The notes: generated by a model not told the origin, from the letters alone. A stretch of 64,000 nt of DNA from CAUYUA01 sp963575675 (GCA_963575675.1 CAUYUA010000111.1:1-64000); one strand, 5' to 3'; numbered from the stretch's first letter, positions 1-9,785 are shown. A program made the numbers and translations.

Positions 1-20
1 CAAAGGCCGGGAGGCCTTTG
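1..20. repeat. Perfect 8-bp inverted repeat at the window edge
   Basis: CAAAGGCC, a four-base GGGA loop and GGCCTTTG form a perfect hairpin 115 bp beyond the kup stop codon. It could terminate kup or a gene to the left. The window edge hides any T-run on the minus strand, so the role is uncertain. Confidence 0.4.
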
Positions 21-134
21 GAAACCATGACTTGGAGTTTGTAACGACCGGATGAAAGTGGATCGTTTCAATTCGGGAAGGCCGTATAATTCTCGGGTTC
101 TCAACCGAACAGAGTATCTAAAACAAAAACACAC

Positions 135-2047
135 CTAGATATCGACGCGAATGCCAATCTCCAACACTTGCTCTTCCGGAACTTTAAAAAACTCCGTAGC
201 GTTAGCCGCCGTGCGCGACATAAATACGTAGAGCCATTCAGAAAAACCACTCATAGTCCGATTATCAGAATCAGCCACCACAATTTCACGACCAACATAA
301 AAAGTCATCTGGTCCGGATCAAGAACAATGCCATCCCCTTGCACTTCCATTCCCCAACGCCTCAAACTCACAGGCAAATTAGGGGTTTGCATAAATCCAT
401 ATCGAAGTTCAACTCTCCAGAACCCAAGTCCCAAAGACCTAATCGTCAAACGCTGTTTTCCCGGCACACGCGGTTGTTCGTCTGTGCTAACAGTAAGAAA
501 TACAACATGCTCATGAAGCACTTTATTTCGCCGAATATGATGCAAAACCATCGGCGGCACATGATTAACATTTTTTGTCAGAAAAACACCTACCCCCGGA
601 ATACGATGAACGCCCAACTCTTCCATTTCTTTTAAAACATCATCAAGAGGCAACGACATATCATTTAAACGACGATGAACATAAACCGAACCCCGATGCC
701 AGACTCCCATCATTACAAACACCGCAGCGCCACCAACTAATGGCAACCACCCACCTTGAGGCAGTTTTAGTAAGTTCGCACCAGAAAATGAGATATCAAG
801 CGCCAGGAAAACCACCGTCACAATCCACGCAATCCATGACGGCCACTGCCAACAAACACGCATAGCCTCAAAAAGAAGAATAGTCGTTATCAGCATCGTA
901 GCCGACACGGCGATGCCATAAGCAGCAGCAAGATCGTCTGAAGTGGGAAACGCCAACGCCATCAATAATGTTAAAACCATCAGTATCCAGTTAATCGTCG
1001 GCAAATAAATTTGCCCATAGCCTTCGGCTGAAGTCTGAATAATCTTCATGCGCGGAGACAATCCCATATTAACCGCCTGGCGACTAAGCGAAAAGACGCC
1101 GGAAATTAAAGCCTGAGAAGCGATAACTGTCGCTGCGGTGGCCAATCCAACCAAAGGAAGCAACAACCAACTAGGAGCCAAACGGAAAAAAGGATTGCCT
1201 ATTGGCCCCGCCTCAGAGAGCAAAAGCCCGGCCTGCCCCGCATAATTCAACAAAAGAGCAGGAAGAACAATTGAAAACCACGATAACCGAATCGGATGAC
1301 GACCAACATGCCCCATATCAGCGTAAAGAGCTTCTCCGCCCGTCACCGCCAAAAACACCGCACCGAATACAAAGAAAGATGTGACAATATCGTTCGCCAT
1401 AAGACGAAACATCCATTCAGGATCAATCGCCTGCAAAACGCGCGGATGTTTCCATACGCTAAACGCCCCCAACAAACCGATCGACAAGAACCAAACCGTC
1501 ATAATAGGCCCGAACAAACGGCCGATTTTGGCAGTTCCTTTACGTTGAATGGAAAATAAACCAATCAGAATGACAATCGTCAACGGTTTGACATAAGGTG
1601 AAAAAAAGGCGTTACCGCCTCCAACCCCTCGACCGCGCTCAACACCGAAATCGCTGGAGTGATCACACCGTCTCCATACAACAGAGCGGCGCCAAAAATT
1701 CCCAAAGCGATCAGCTTCTTCCGACGACCAATGATACGCCCATTTTCGCCGCCAACGCCGGTCCAGGGACGCACCAACGCAAGCAAAGCCAGAATTCCGC
1801 CCTCGCCATGATTGTCGGCCCTCATAACAAACATCACATACTTTAATGAAATAATAACCAATAAAGACCAGAAAATCAGAGACAAAACACCAAGAACGTG
1901 AATTTCTGTCGGAGTGGCGTCATGACCAACGGCGGCCTGAACGGCGACCCGGAATGCATAGAGAGGACTGGTGCCAATATCGCCATAGACGATCCCCAAC
2001 GCAGCCAAGATAGAGACCAACGTCGTGGCTTCTTCAGATTTTTCCAT
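135..2047 (-). pseudogene. kup: KUP-family potassium transporter, split by a one-base frameshift
   Basis: Inner-membrane K+ uptake permease of the KUP/HAK family. Two abutting minus-strand frames encode it. 2047 to about 1608 gives residues 1-149, with the family signatures GDIGTSPLYAF, ADNHGEGG and LYGDGVITPAISVLSAVEG. 1583 to 135 gives a further 482 residues: the rest of the membrane core and the soluble C-terminal domain. The frames meet at a run of seven A (1601-1607; T on the coding strand). One additional base would restore PFFSPYVKPLTIVILIGLF and a protein of about 637 aa, normal for Kup (E. coli about 622 aa). The two halves are otherwise well preserved. This could be a homopolymer sequencing error, a recent null mutation, or slippage at the run; the sequence alone cannot decide. 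Confidence 0.9.
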
Positions 2048-2092
2048 CCCATCCCCTCCCCAACCCCAGTGTCATCAAATTAAGACCTCTGC

Positions 2093-2369
2093 GATTGCTT
2101 AAAATCTTCAGCTTCTTTTATAAAAGATATAAAAGCAGACAAACCCAGTGACCTTGTTCATGACGCGGGAGATCATAAGAGGAACGACTCCCTCCCTTAT
2201 GATCTTGGAGGGCGAACGTCTTGCGGCTTGCACAAGTTTTACCTTACAACAATAAGGGGAGGATTTTCGCTTCCTCCCCTTAATAATCTCCATGACCAGG
2301 AACACAGTCTCTAGTATCCGTCTATTTTTATATCTTTTATAAAAAGGGCTGAAGACCTTAAAGCAATCA
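2093..2369. repeat. Nested long inverted repeat filling the kup-proC gap
   Basis: The gap between proC and kup is almost one palindrome. Outer arms at about 2093-2140 and 2321-2369 match over roughly 48 bp with few mismatches, including a perfect 19-bp core (TTTTATAAAAGATATAAAA at 2116-2134, its complement at 2326-2344). Inside are two smaller hairpins: GATCATAAG/CTTATGATC (about 2171-2204) and AATAAGGGGAGG with its complement (2251-2284). Next to the right arm is GACCAGGAACACAGTCTCTAG, the half-site shared by the dispersed elements elsewhere in this window. It looks like a full-length, MITE-like member of that family; it lies 3-prime of proC. Confidence 0.75.
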
Positions 2370-2405
2370 ATTTACATCGCTCTCTGGTTCTAGCGACGCA
2401 CAACT

Positions 2406-3218
2406 TTAAAGTTTAGCCAACTCACATGACCGAATCGCAGCAGCAGCAACTGCTTGATCAAACAAAGGCTGTAACCCGTCCTTTGCCATAAGAACCGATA
2501 AAGCGGCTTGTGTCGTACCGCCCGGACTTGTAACATTATAACGTAGTTGCGACGCCGACTCGATCGAGCGATAAACCAGTTCTCCGGCGCCGGCGACGGT
2601 GGCGCGAGCCAAACGCATCGCCAAATCTTCAGGCAAACCAGCGCGCACACCAGCTTGGGCCAACGCTTCGATCAATAGAAAAACATAGGCTGGCCCACTA
2701 CCGGAAACCGCAGTGCAGGGATCAATTAACGCCTCTTGCGTCAACCAAGCCACATCGCCAACCGCACGCAACAAAGATTCGCACTGCTCGATTTGAGTCT
2801 CAGAGACGCCCTCCCCCGCGATGGCGACCGTCATGCCACGCCCAACCGCTGCAGGCGTATTCGGCATCGCCCTCACCCACCGACTTTCAGGAACGCCGAG
2901 CTGCCCCCTCATCCAATCCAACGTCCGCCCTGCGGCAATTGAGAGGAAAACCGTCTCGAGTCGCACATAACGTTGGTAGTCCGGCAACACACAGCCCATA
3001 ACTTGAGGCTTAACGGCAAACACAACAACATCAGGTTGAAACCGACTGGGAACAGCAGACGCTGTTTGGCAATGAAGGAGACGAGAGCGCTCAGCGCAAG
3101 TCGACAAACTACCCGGCTCAACCACCACCACACGCTCAACAGCGTCGGATTTCAACCACCCTTCCAACAGAGCGCCGCCCATCTTGCCGCACCCCACCAA
3201 CAACAACGCACAGCTCAT
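2406..3218 (-). CDS. proC: Pyrroline-5-carboxylate reductase
   Basis: Reduces 1-pyrroline-5-carboxylate to proline with NAD(P)H, the last step of proline synthesis, in the cytosol. The 270-aa protein has the N-terminal dinucleotide-binding loop VGCGKMGGALLEGW (residues 6-19). Its C-terminal dimerisation domain carries the ProC signatures SGSGPAYVFLLIEALAQAG and NVTSPGGTTQAAL. The frame is open twelve codons further upstream, but the ATG at 3218 has a GGAG five bases before it and starts at the usual place for the family. The nearest upstream gene is the YbjN-like protein 141 bp away in the same direction, so the two may be co-transcribed. A long palindromic element follows the stop codon. Confidence 0.95.
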   Translation of the reverse strand: MSCALLLVGCGKMGGALLEGWLKSDAVERVVVVEPGSLSTCAERSRLLHCQTASAVPSRFQPDVVVFAVKPQVMGCVLPDYQRYVRLETVFLSIAAGRTLDWMRGQLGVPESRWVRAMPNTPAAVGRGMTVAIAGEGVSETQIEQCESLLRAVGDVAWLTQEALIDPCTAVSGSGPAYVFLLIEALAQAGVRAGLPEDLAMRLARATVAGAGELVYRSIESASQLRYNVTSPGGTTQAALSVLMAKDGLQPLFDQAVAAAAIRSCELAKL

Positions 3219-3359
3219 GGCGACTCCGTTTTTTTTAAAACGTCTTCCACTCATAGAAAAACAACAACCGGATCGAGAAACAATACTTCAACACGTCACC
3301 AGAAATAACTTCGTGCAATTCCCACGCCTCCAAGTGCGTCCATGCTTAGATAATCCCCA

Positions 3360-3863
3360 TCACGCCTCGCCAACTGTATCCAACAAAGCGGCAGCCACCG
3401 CCTCAGTTGCACTCTTGCCGCCCCAAATCACAAACTGAAACGCAGGATAAAATCTTTCACATTCCGTCAAAGCGATTTCAACCAAGTCTTCCAGTTGCTC
3501 GATGGTCGCCCCATGAGAACCTCGCAACAAAGTAGTCTGACGGAACATGGGCGTCAGTTCATCACTGCATACGTCAAAATGCCCGAGCCACATTCGCGCA
3601 TTGACTTCGGCCAACAAGTCGTGAACTGCCGAACGACGATGCCCCTGCACGCGCATATCAAAACGACAGGAGAATTGCATGGCGCTAATTTCTTCCTGCC
3701 ACACGAAGTACAATCGATAGTCGCACCAACGACCAGCGATTTCTACGACCATTTCATCCTCGCCGGAGCGATCGAAAGGCCACTCATTGGCCGCAACAAT
3801 CTCTTCGACAACATCAAGCGGGTTACGGGGAGAGCGACGATCTTCCGTGATTGTGGCCGTCAT
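3360..3863 (-). CDS. YbjN-domain protein
   Basis: A 167-aa cytosolic protein of the YbjN (formerly DUF1790) family, which has a fold like type III secretion chaperones. No enzymatic role is established. The domain covers most of the chain (from DVVEEIVAANEWPFDR to near the end). Start chosen at 3863: AGGAGAAAG precedes that ATG, while the frame upstream is a low-quality basic and hydrophobic stretch. In many alphaproteobacteria a YbjN gene lies directly before proC, as here, which supports the call. No catalytic motif is visible, and function cannot be given from sequence. Confidence 0.8.
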   Translation of the reverse strand: MTATITEDRRSPRNPLDVVEEIVAANEWPFDRSGEDEMVVEIAGRWCDYRLYFVWQEEISAMQFSCRFDMRVQGHRRSAVHDLLAEVNARMWLGHFDVCSDELTPMFRQTTLLRGSHGATIEQLEDLVEIALTECERFYPAFQFVIWGGKSATEAVAAALLDTVGEA

Positions 3864-4002
3864 GATTCGCTTTCTCCTCTCGTGCAAAAAAACATATGCA
3901 TTCGTCGGCAGTCGGCTCCGTTTACAGGCGCGCAATACAGCGCACACAAAAAAGAATCGAAGAAAAAACATTCCCCATAAGACGGAACGTTTCCCTCCCA
4001 AC

Positions 4003-4284
4003 TTATGGAGACGGCGGCGCCGAACGTTCAGCTAAGAGTCTCGCCACAGCCGCTTCCAGAGTCGCCAAGCGCTCCGCCATAACCTCCTGTTCAGAGCGTG
4101 CTTTCAGAGCGCTTTCACGCACAGCTTCAAACTCCTCGCGCGGCACAACGTCCATCTGAGAAAGAATGCGCTCGAATTGCTGACGCACGAGGGATTCGAT
4201 TTCATTGCGCACTCCAGAAAGCGCGCCAAATGCGCCACCGGCCACCCGCGCCAAATCATCAAAAAACTTGCTTTCGACCTGCAT
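4003..4284 (-). CDS. ubiK: UbiK-family ubiquinone biosynthesis accessory factor (BMFP domain)
   Basis: A 93-aa protein of the YqiC/UbiK (BMFP) family. In enterobacteria UbiK helps the soluble Ubi complex assemble coenzyme Q and binds lipids at the membrane. The chain is almost all helix: an amphipathic N-terminus (MQVESKFFDDLARVAGGAFGAL), the conserved block EIESLVRQQFERIL, then a C-terminal coiled coil (EEFEAVRESALKARSEQEVMAERLATLEAAV). Start at 4284 is preceded by GGAATGG and begins at the family's normal place. It lies upstream of ybjN and proC in the same direction, with a 139-bp gap. Confidence 0.85.
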   Translation of the reverse strand: MQVESKFFDDLARVAGGAFGALSGVRNEIESLVRQQFERILSQMDVVPREEFEAVRESALKARSEQEVMAERLATLEAAVARLLAERSAPPSP

Positions 4285-4499
4285 GGTTCCATTCCGTCTA
4301 GAAAGAGCGGCATTATGACCGAAAATGAGTTCCAACGCAACAACCGAACCGAAGAATCAACCGCACGCAACACGGTTCGCGCACATCCCGATCGAACGCC
4401 AAAGTTTTTAAGAGAACACAACACATCATACCATGAGAAAATTACCGTTTTAAAACCCCTTCTGCCTTTTCATAACCTCATAAAAACAACTAGGTCTTG

Positions 4500-5258
4500 T
4501 TAATAAGGCCTCTTTCCACGATAATTGCCTGGCGGATTATAATTGCACACCCACACTTCAGCATTACCACACCGAACGACGCCACATCCAACTTGTTTAG
4601 AGTCTCCCCAAACCACTTGGGTGTAGTGCCCACATTCACCACCGACGCACTCGTTGCGCTGTTCATCATAGAATGACTTTTCATCCGCCCACATCTGAAC
4701 AACACGAGACGGAGTCAAACGGGTTCCACTCGCCCAAGCTAAATTTTCACCATACTGCGAACGGCTGTGTTCCATCTGACAATTACGCTCCCCAAGCTCA
4801 TCGGCCCAAGATTGGGCTTGCGCCGCAACCGACGACGACCAAACGAGATCGGAAACTCCCACAGAGCGCCTCACCTGATTGTGAGCGCTAACGATTCCTT
4901 GAAACCGCGCAGGCTCGCCACCGCCAACAGAACGCTGTTGCTCATAACGATCCGAATCTGAACGACGATTTGAATCATAAGAGTCCGAATCTTCCTCATT
5001 TCGACTCCGACGTTCATGATGATTCTCGGAACGGCGGTTACGCCGCTCAGACCGATCACGCCGATCCTGATTATCGTCGGGATCGGAAGCATCGTCGTTC
5101 CCCCAGTTATTAATAGCCGTCGTTACGACAGCACCGACCGCCGCGCCAACAACTGCGCCACCTGCAATTTGGGCGGTTCGCTCCAGACATCCCGACAAAG
5201 CAAACAATAGAACAAAACACACAATAATTTTTGATGAAGGCCTTATTCTTCGCAACAT
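4500..5258 (-). CDS. CAP-domain lipoprotein (SCP/PR-1 fold)
   Basis: A 252-aa exported lipoprotein. Residues 1-24 form a signal peptide ending in the lipobox LSGC. A short glycine/alanine-rich stretch follows (GGAVVGAAVGAVV, like a glycine zipper), then about 60 residues of D/R/S/E/N-rich low complexity. The C-terminal ~130 residues are a CAP domain: HNQVRRSVGV, WADELGERNCQMEHS, QYGENLAW, CGHYTQVVWGDSKQVGCG and CNYNPPGNYRGKRPY. The CAP-cavity histidines and glutamate are present. CAP proteins act outside the cytosol and the bacterial ones are mostly uncharacterised. It stands alone between ubiK and ksgA on the same strand, with AAGGGG before the ATG. Confidence 0.9.
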   Translation of the reverse strand: MLRRIRPSSKIIVCFVLLFALSGCLERTAQIAGGAVVGAAVGAVVTTAINNWGNDDASDPDDNQDRRDRSERRNRRSENHHERRSRNEEDSDSYDSNRRSDSDRYEQQRSVGGGEPARFQGIVSAHNQVRRSVGVSDLVWSSSVAAQAQSWADELGERNCQMEHSRSQYGENLAWASGTRLTPSRVVQMWADEKSFYDEQRNECVGGECGHYTQVVWGDSKQVGCGVVRCGNAEVWVCNYNPPGNYRGKRPY

Positions 5259-5315
5259 CTTTTCTACCCCTTCCTTATCGACGTCGCAACCGTCAATAGT
5301 ATAAACGAATTTCAG

Positions 5316-6200
5316 TTAGATTTGTTCGGAAACCGCACGCGCCAAAAGTAAAAACTCATCGACGCTCAGACTTTCCGCGCGACGAGTCGGATCGATTCCA
5401 ACAATCTCAAGGCACTTAAGAGGATTATCACACAATGGCTTCAAACTAGATCGAAGCATCTTCCGGCGTTGTCCAAACGCGGCGGCAGTCACGGCCTCCA
5501 AGATCGGCCATGAAACCTCAAATGGCGAAACTTTGGGCGTAATTTTCACCACCATGGATTCCACTTTCGGAGGAGGCGTAAACGCCGAAGCCGCGACAGT
5601 AAACAAAGGCTCAATATCGGCGCGCCACTGCGTTAAAATAGAAAGCCTGCCATACTCTTTTTTACCCGGTTGGGCGCACAAACGCTGCGCCACTTCCTTT
5701 TGGAACATTAAAACCATTACTTTAAAATCAAGACTCCGCCGCAACCACTGGATAAGAAGCGGCGTAGCGATATTATAGGGTAAATTTGCGACAATAGCAC
5801 GCGGCGACGGCAAAAGCTCACAAACATTCACCGCCAAAGCATCCGCTTCAAGCAACCGCAACCGCCGTTGACCAACCTCAACCAAATCCGCCAAAGCCTG
5901 AACACAACGAACGTCTCGCTCAATTGCAATTACCTCACGCGCCGAACTTTCAAGTAATGCACGCGTTAATCCCCCGGGGCCAGGCCCAATCTCAATCACG
6001 CCAACACCATTCAAATCCCCGGCGCCTCTTACGATTCGCCTCGTGACGTTTAAATCAAACAAAAAATGCTGCCCTAGAGATTTTCGCGCGCCTATTCCCC
6101 ACCGCGCCACAACGTCACGCAAAGGCGGCAAACTTTTCAGCGGTCTCGCTGATGAGCAGCTCAATTCACTTTCTGCTTGAGAGAACAACGCCTGATCCAT
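5316..6200 (-). CDS. rsmA: 16S rRNA dimethyladenosine transferase RsmA/KsgA
   Basis: Dimethylates two adjacent adenosines in the helix 45 loop of 16S rRNA, using S-adenosylmethionine, during 30S assembly. Motifs: SLGQHFLFD near the N-terminus, SAM-binding IEIGPGPGGLTRALL, and catalytic motif IV NLPYNIATP. The C-terminal helical domain follows (FGQRRKMLRSSLKP). Length of about 294 aa is typical. ATG at 6200 is taken as start; a TTG at 6212 in the same frame, with AGGA upstream, would add four residues. The gene directly follows pdxA, and surA-pdxA-ksgA is a classic conserved cluster. Confidence 0.97.
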   Translation of the reverse strand: MDQALFSQAESELSCSSARPLKSLPPLRDVVARWGIGARKSLGQHFLFDLNVTRRIVRGAGDLNGVGVIEIGPGPGGLTRALLESSAREVIAIERDVRCVQALADLVEVGQRRLRLLEADALAVNVCELLPSPRAIVANLPYNIATPLLIQWLRRSLDFKVMVLMFQKEVAQRLCAQPGKKEYGRLSILTQWRADIEPLFTVAASAFTPPPKVESMVVKITPKVSPFEVSWPILEAVTAAAFGQRRKMLRSSLKPLCDNPLKCLEIVGIDPTRRAESLSVDEFLLLARAVSEQI

Positions 6201-6208
6201 GAACGCCT

Positions 6209-7225
6209 TCAAATTATCCTCAAAGTGTTACGCCTTAAAGACATGACAAACGCCATTTTAAGAGCAGAAATTAAACTCTTAGGAGACGCTTGCCCTGTTC
6301 CCGCTATGGCTAAAGCAGTTCCATGATCTGGAGACGTTCGAATAAACGGCAACCCGAGCGTCACATTCACCCCAGACTCAAAATCGAGAGTCTTTACCGG
6401 AATCAACGCTTGGTCATGATACATACATAAGGCAACGTCATACCTCGTTCGAGCCAGCGCATGAAATAAAGTATCCGCCGACAAAGGACCTTCCACATGC
6501 ACCCCCTCCTCACGAAGCGTTTGAATCGCGGGAAGGATAACATCAATTTCTTCTCGCCCGATTTCGCCTTCTTCTCCTGCATGAGGATTAAGCCCGGAAA
6601 CAACCAAACGCGGGCAATCAAGCCCAAAGTCTTCTCGCAATGCACGCGCAGCGACACGACCGCAGTGAACAATCATCGAAGAACAAAGAGTATCGATTAC
6701 TTTTGCCAAAGGAATATGTATAGTTACCGGAATAACGCGCAAATCGCCACCAACCAACATCATTACGGGCCGCCCAACCTCGACTCCAGCCAAAGCCGCC
6801 AGATACTCGGTATGCCCCGGATAACGAAATCCGGCATGATACAAAGCGCTCTTTTGTATAGGATTAGTGACAACAGCCGCAGCGCGCTTTTGCTGCGTCA
6901 GAGCCACCGCTCGATCTATGCTTTCAATCACAGCAGCGGCATGACGAGAGTCCGGTCGCCCAGGACAAACGCCTCCAGGCACGCTAATCGGTAGAACCGG
7001 CAAAGCAAAGTCGAAGACTCGGGCGGTTTCTTCTGGTCGAGAAATTGCCTCAACCGCATAATCTGCCCCCATATGTCGCGCCAACCTCGCCAAGCGCTCC
7101 GGATCATCAATAATGAAAAATTGCGGAACATCATTGCTTCGACGCAAACGCCAAGCACTGAGAGCAATCTCCCCACCGATTCCCGCCGGTTCCCCCATCG
7201 TTACGGCAAGCGGCGCACTCACCAT
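6209..7225 (-). CDS. pdxA: 4-hydroxythreonine-4-phosphate dehydrogenase
   Basis: Oxidises 4-phosphohydroxy-L-threonine with NAD in the DXP-dependent pyridoxal phosphate pathway. The 338-aa protein has the typical start MGEPAGIGGEIAL, the metal-site and substrate regions VTNPIQKSALYHAGFRYPGHTE, GLNPHAGEEGEIGREE and MYHDQALIPVKTLDF, and the ending GLPFIRTSPDHGTALAIAGTGQA. The start overlaps the surA stop by seven bases, implying translational coupling, and the end is nine bases before the ksgA ATG. Nothing is missing. Confidence 0.96.
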   Translation of the reverse strand: MVSAPLAVTMGEPAGIGGEIALSAWRLRRSNDVPQFFIIDDPERLARLARHMGADYAVEAISRPEETARVFDFALPVLPISVPGGVCPGRPDSRHAAAVIESIDRAVALTQQKRAAAVVTNPIQKSALYHAGFRYPGHTEYLAALAGVEVGRPVMMLVGGDLRVIPVTIHIPLAKVIDTLCSSMIVHCGRVAARALREDFGLDCPRLVVSGLNPHAGEEGEIGREEIDVILPAIQTLREEGVHVEGPLSADTLFHALARTRYDVALCMYHDQALIPVKTLDFESGVNVTLGLPFIRTSPDHGTALAIAGTGQASPKSLISALKMAFVMSLRRNTLRII

Positions 7226-8550
7226 CGCGCACGAGGCTCGATAAAAGCGGCTCGGCGCAAGTCTCTCATATAGCGACGCTGCAACATTTCCAAACGCTCC
7301 TGCCCGATTTGATTGGCCACCTCATCGCGCCCCGGTAAAGCAGATTGATTGATCTCTCGACCACACACAGCCAAAATCAAAACAACTTTATCATTCACCA
7401 ACGGAGGACTCGGCTGCCCCACAGGAAGCGACGCCACAACACGAGCAATATCTGGAGGCAAATCCCCCACACGCACAGTCCCCACCGGCCCGGATTGCGG
7501 CCCACCATAAGCATTAACTTTTTGATCGAAAGCGTTACAATCACGCACAGTCTTGCGCACGTCCTCCGCCCGAGCAATTTGTGTTGCTCGCTCTTTCCCA
7601 CCAACGAAAGGCAACATGAGTTGCCGCAACTCGACTTTACTTTGAGCAACGGCGGCTCCTCCACCAGCAGAGTTTGTACGCTGCTCACGAACCAACAAAA
7701 TATGATATCCGTTAGCGCTACGCACTGGTGATGAAATCTGCCCTGGCCGCAATTGACGCAGAGCAACATCCAAATCATCTGGAAGCTGCCCCTGTTGTAT
7801 CCACCCCAAATCACCACCGCCAGCCGCCCCGGCGGACTGCGAAAACTGACGCGCCACCAAAGCAAAATTCGCACCCTGACGAATCTGCGTCACCAAACGA
7901 TCCGCCGCCTTTCTGACGTCATCATCTTGCTCCGAGGAATCGACTCCAAGAAAAATTTCCGCCACAAGATATTCAGGTTTTCCGGAATTCGCTTGCACCC
8001 GTTGCAACGCGGCGTCAATCTCATCCTCACCGATCTGTATGGTTGGACGTAATTGTCTTTGAACCAAGCGCGACCATGATAAACCAACACGTATCTGTTC
8101 AACCATCGTCGCCAGAGGAACGCCGTGATCGTTAAAAAACTTCTCCAATTGAGTGCGCGGCAAACGGTTTTGTTGAGCCAAGTGTTGTAACACGCCTTCT
8201 ATTTCTTGCTGGCTGACGGTAATATTCTGCCGTTTGATTTCCTGCGCCTGGAGTCGTTCATCAATCAATGAACGCAAGACTTGCGGCTCCAACCGTTTCT
8301 GAGTTTCAGGATTATTACTCAAACCAGAAGCCAAAATTGCAAGTTGAGTTCGCGCTTTAAGATCAGAAAAAGATATGGCGTCATCATTCACCACCGCCGC
8401 AATATGCTCGACGGTAGATCCGGAGCGAACGACATCACGACTCCGCCGTTCGATCGCCTCTGCATAAGAACACAAAAAACAAACACTCAAGCCAATGACA
8501 GCCGCGATCCACACGAACACCCGTGATAACATCATTGTCATTCGCCTCAT
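7219..8550 (-). CDS. surA: Periplasmic chaperone and peptidyl-prolyl isomerase SurA
   Basis: Chaperone that escorts outer-membrane proteins through the periplasm. An N-terminal signal peptide (VFVWIAAVIGLSVCFLCSYAEA) precedes the SurA N domain (IAAVVNDDAISFSDLKAR to VPLATMVEQIRVGLSW). A parvulin domain follows (EYLVAEIFLGVD, FALVARQFSQSAGAAGGGDLGWI, GQISSPVRSANGYHILLV). A second parvulin-like segment near the C-terminus is degenerate, as in many family members. 443 aa from the first ATG; two later in-frame ATG codons (8541 and 8535) follow a GAGG and are equally good starts. First gene of the surA-pdxA-ksgA block; lptG lies 104 bp upstream in the same direction. Confidence 0.93.
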   Translation of the reverse strand: MRRMTMMLSRVFVWIAAVIGLSVCFLCSYAEAIERRSRDVVRSGSTVEHIAAVVNDDAISFSDLKARTQLAILASGLSNNPETQKRLEPQVLRSLIDERLQAQEIKRQNITVSQQEIEGVLQHLAQQNRLPRTQLEKFFNDHGVPLATMVEQIRVGLSWSRLVQRQLRPTIQIGEDEIDAALQRVQANSGKPEYLVAEIFLGVDSSEQDDDVRKAADRLVTQIRQGANFALVARQFSQSAGAAGGGDLGWIQQGQLPDDLDVALRQLRPGQISSPVRSANGYHILLVREQRTNSAGGGAAVAQSKVELRQLMLPFVGGKERATQIARAEDVRKTVRDCNAFDQKVNAYGGPQSGPVGTVRVGDLPPDIARVVASLPVGQPSPPLVNDKVVLILAVCGREINQSALPGRDEVANQIGQERLEMLQRRYMRDLRRAAFIEPRARW

Positions 8551-8654
8551 GCTTGTCTTTCAAGATGACGCGCACTATCCCACAACACATCGTTAAAGGC
8601 AACGGCGTCAAAAAAAATTAAGTGACATCCCAAGAACACGCCTACTCTTGACTC

Positions 8655-9749
8655 TCAGCCATCTTCCAAATGAAAGAGCGCCGCGGTTCCCTGCAACAAA
8701 CTCACGGCCGTTGGAAACCACGCGGCCATAAAAACCGGAATAGCTTCGGAAATGCCAAAGGTCAACACAACATCTGTAACGATGAATAACGTAAAACCGG
8801 CCAGCACGCCACCAACCACCATCCACATTACACCGCCACGTCTTGTATGACGTAAAGAAAAAGCCGCCGCCAGCAGAACCATAGCACAGTAAAGAAGCGG
8901 CTGCGCCAAAAGTGATTGAAAATGTAAACGATGCCGAACAGCCGAAAAACCAGTCTTCTCTAAAAGACTAATAAAATGCGGCAATTGCCAAAAGGAAATT
9001 GTTTGCGGCCTAGCGAAGCTCTCTTCAATTCTAGCCATCGTTAAATCTGTTGGAATGCGCTCAACCTTAACCAACTCCGTCGGCTTTCCAGATCGATTCA
9101 GCCACCCGTCACGAATTTCCCAAAAACCAACACTCAACTTTGCGTTTCCTGCGTCTATACGACCAACAAATTTATCATCCTTATCAAACATCAGAACAAG
9201 AATACCTTGCATCTCAGAAGAGGCAACATTTACAACATCAGCATGAATCAAATATTGACGATCCTCATTGATCTGGCGCAACCACAAACCAGAACGCGTC
9301 ACTTCAAAAGTATTTGCTTTTCCTTTTAAATACCGCTCTTCGAGACGATCATATTTTGCAATCAACGCAGCGCCGATCGGATTTATTATTGCGATCCGCA
9401 CTCCACCAATAACGATTGCCATAACCAAAACGGGCATCATAAATTGCCAAACAGAAACACCCGAAGCTCTAGCCACAACGAGTTCGTGACTTCGAGTCAT
9501 TTTCCAGAAGGTAAACATAGCGCTATAAAGGACAGCAAACGGAAACATCTGCTGCCCAATACCAGGCAATTTCAAAAAAGCCATTTGAATCACAAGCATC
9601 ACCGTCACATCCGACTTTCCCGCAGCCCGACGCAACAGCTCCACAGCATCCAACAAAACAATCAATAACAACAGTAAGAGTAGCAACCCAAGAAACGAAA
9701 CAAGAAATTGTCGCCCTATGTACCGAGAAAGGGTGCTAAACGGTTGCAT
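8655..9749 (-). CDS. lptG: LptG/LptF-family LPS export permease
   Basis: One of the two inner-membrane permease subunits of the LptB2FG exporter that pulls LPS out of the inner membrane. 364 aa with three N-terminal membrane segments (residues about 16-36, 60-85 and 100-125), a periplasmic beta-jellyroll region (LWLRQINEDRQYLIHADVV onwards) and three C-terminal segments. FSLRHTRRGGVMWMVVGGVLAGFTLFIVTDV matches LptG better than LptF. In most alphaproteobacteria the order is lptF-lptG-lptD-surA-pdxA-ksgA. Here sucB and its terminator lie immediately upstream, where lptF should be, and surA lies immediately downstream, where lptD should be. Confidence 0.9.
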   Translation of the reverse strand: MQPFSTLSRYIGRQFLVSFLGLLLLLLLLIVLLDAVELLRRAAGKSDVTVMLVIQMAFLKLPGIGQQMFPFAVLYSAMFTFWKMTRSHELVVARASGVSVWQFMMPVLVMAIVIGGVRIAIINPIGAALIAKYDRLEERYLKGKANTFEVTRSGLWLRQINEDRQYLIHADVVNVASSEMQGILVLMFDKDDKFVGRIDAGNAKLSVGFWEIRDGWLNRSGKPTELVKVERIPTDLTMARIEESFARPQTISFWQLPHFISLLEKTGFSAVRHRLHFQSLLAQPLLYCAMVLLAAAFSLRHTRRGGVMWMVVGGVLAGFTLFIVTDVVLTFGISEAIPVFMAAWFPTAVSLLQGTAALFHLEDG

Positions 9750-9785
9750 GGCGCGCCGAATCCCCGGCTATGACGAAAGATTAAG

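Noticed and set aside
2108..2305. A 65-codon minus-strand open frame between kup and proC
   Set aside because: It lies entirely inside the palindromic element, whose symmetry explains the sequence better than coding.
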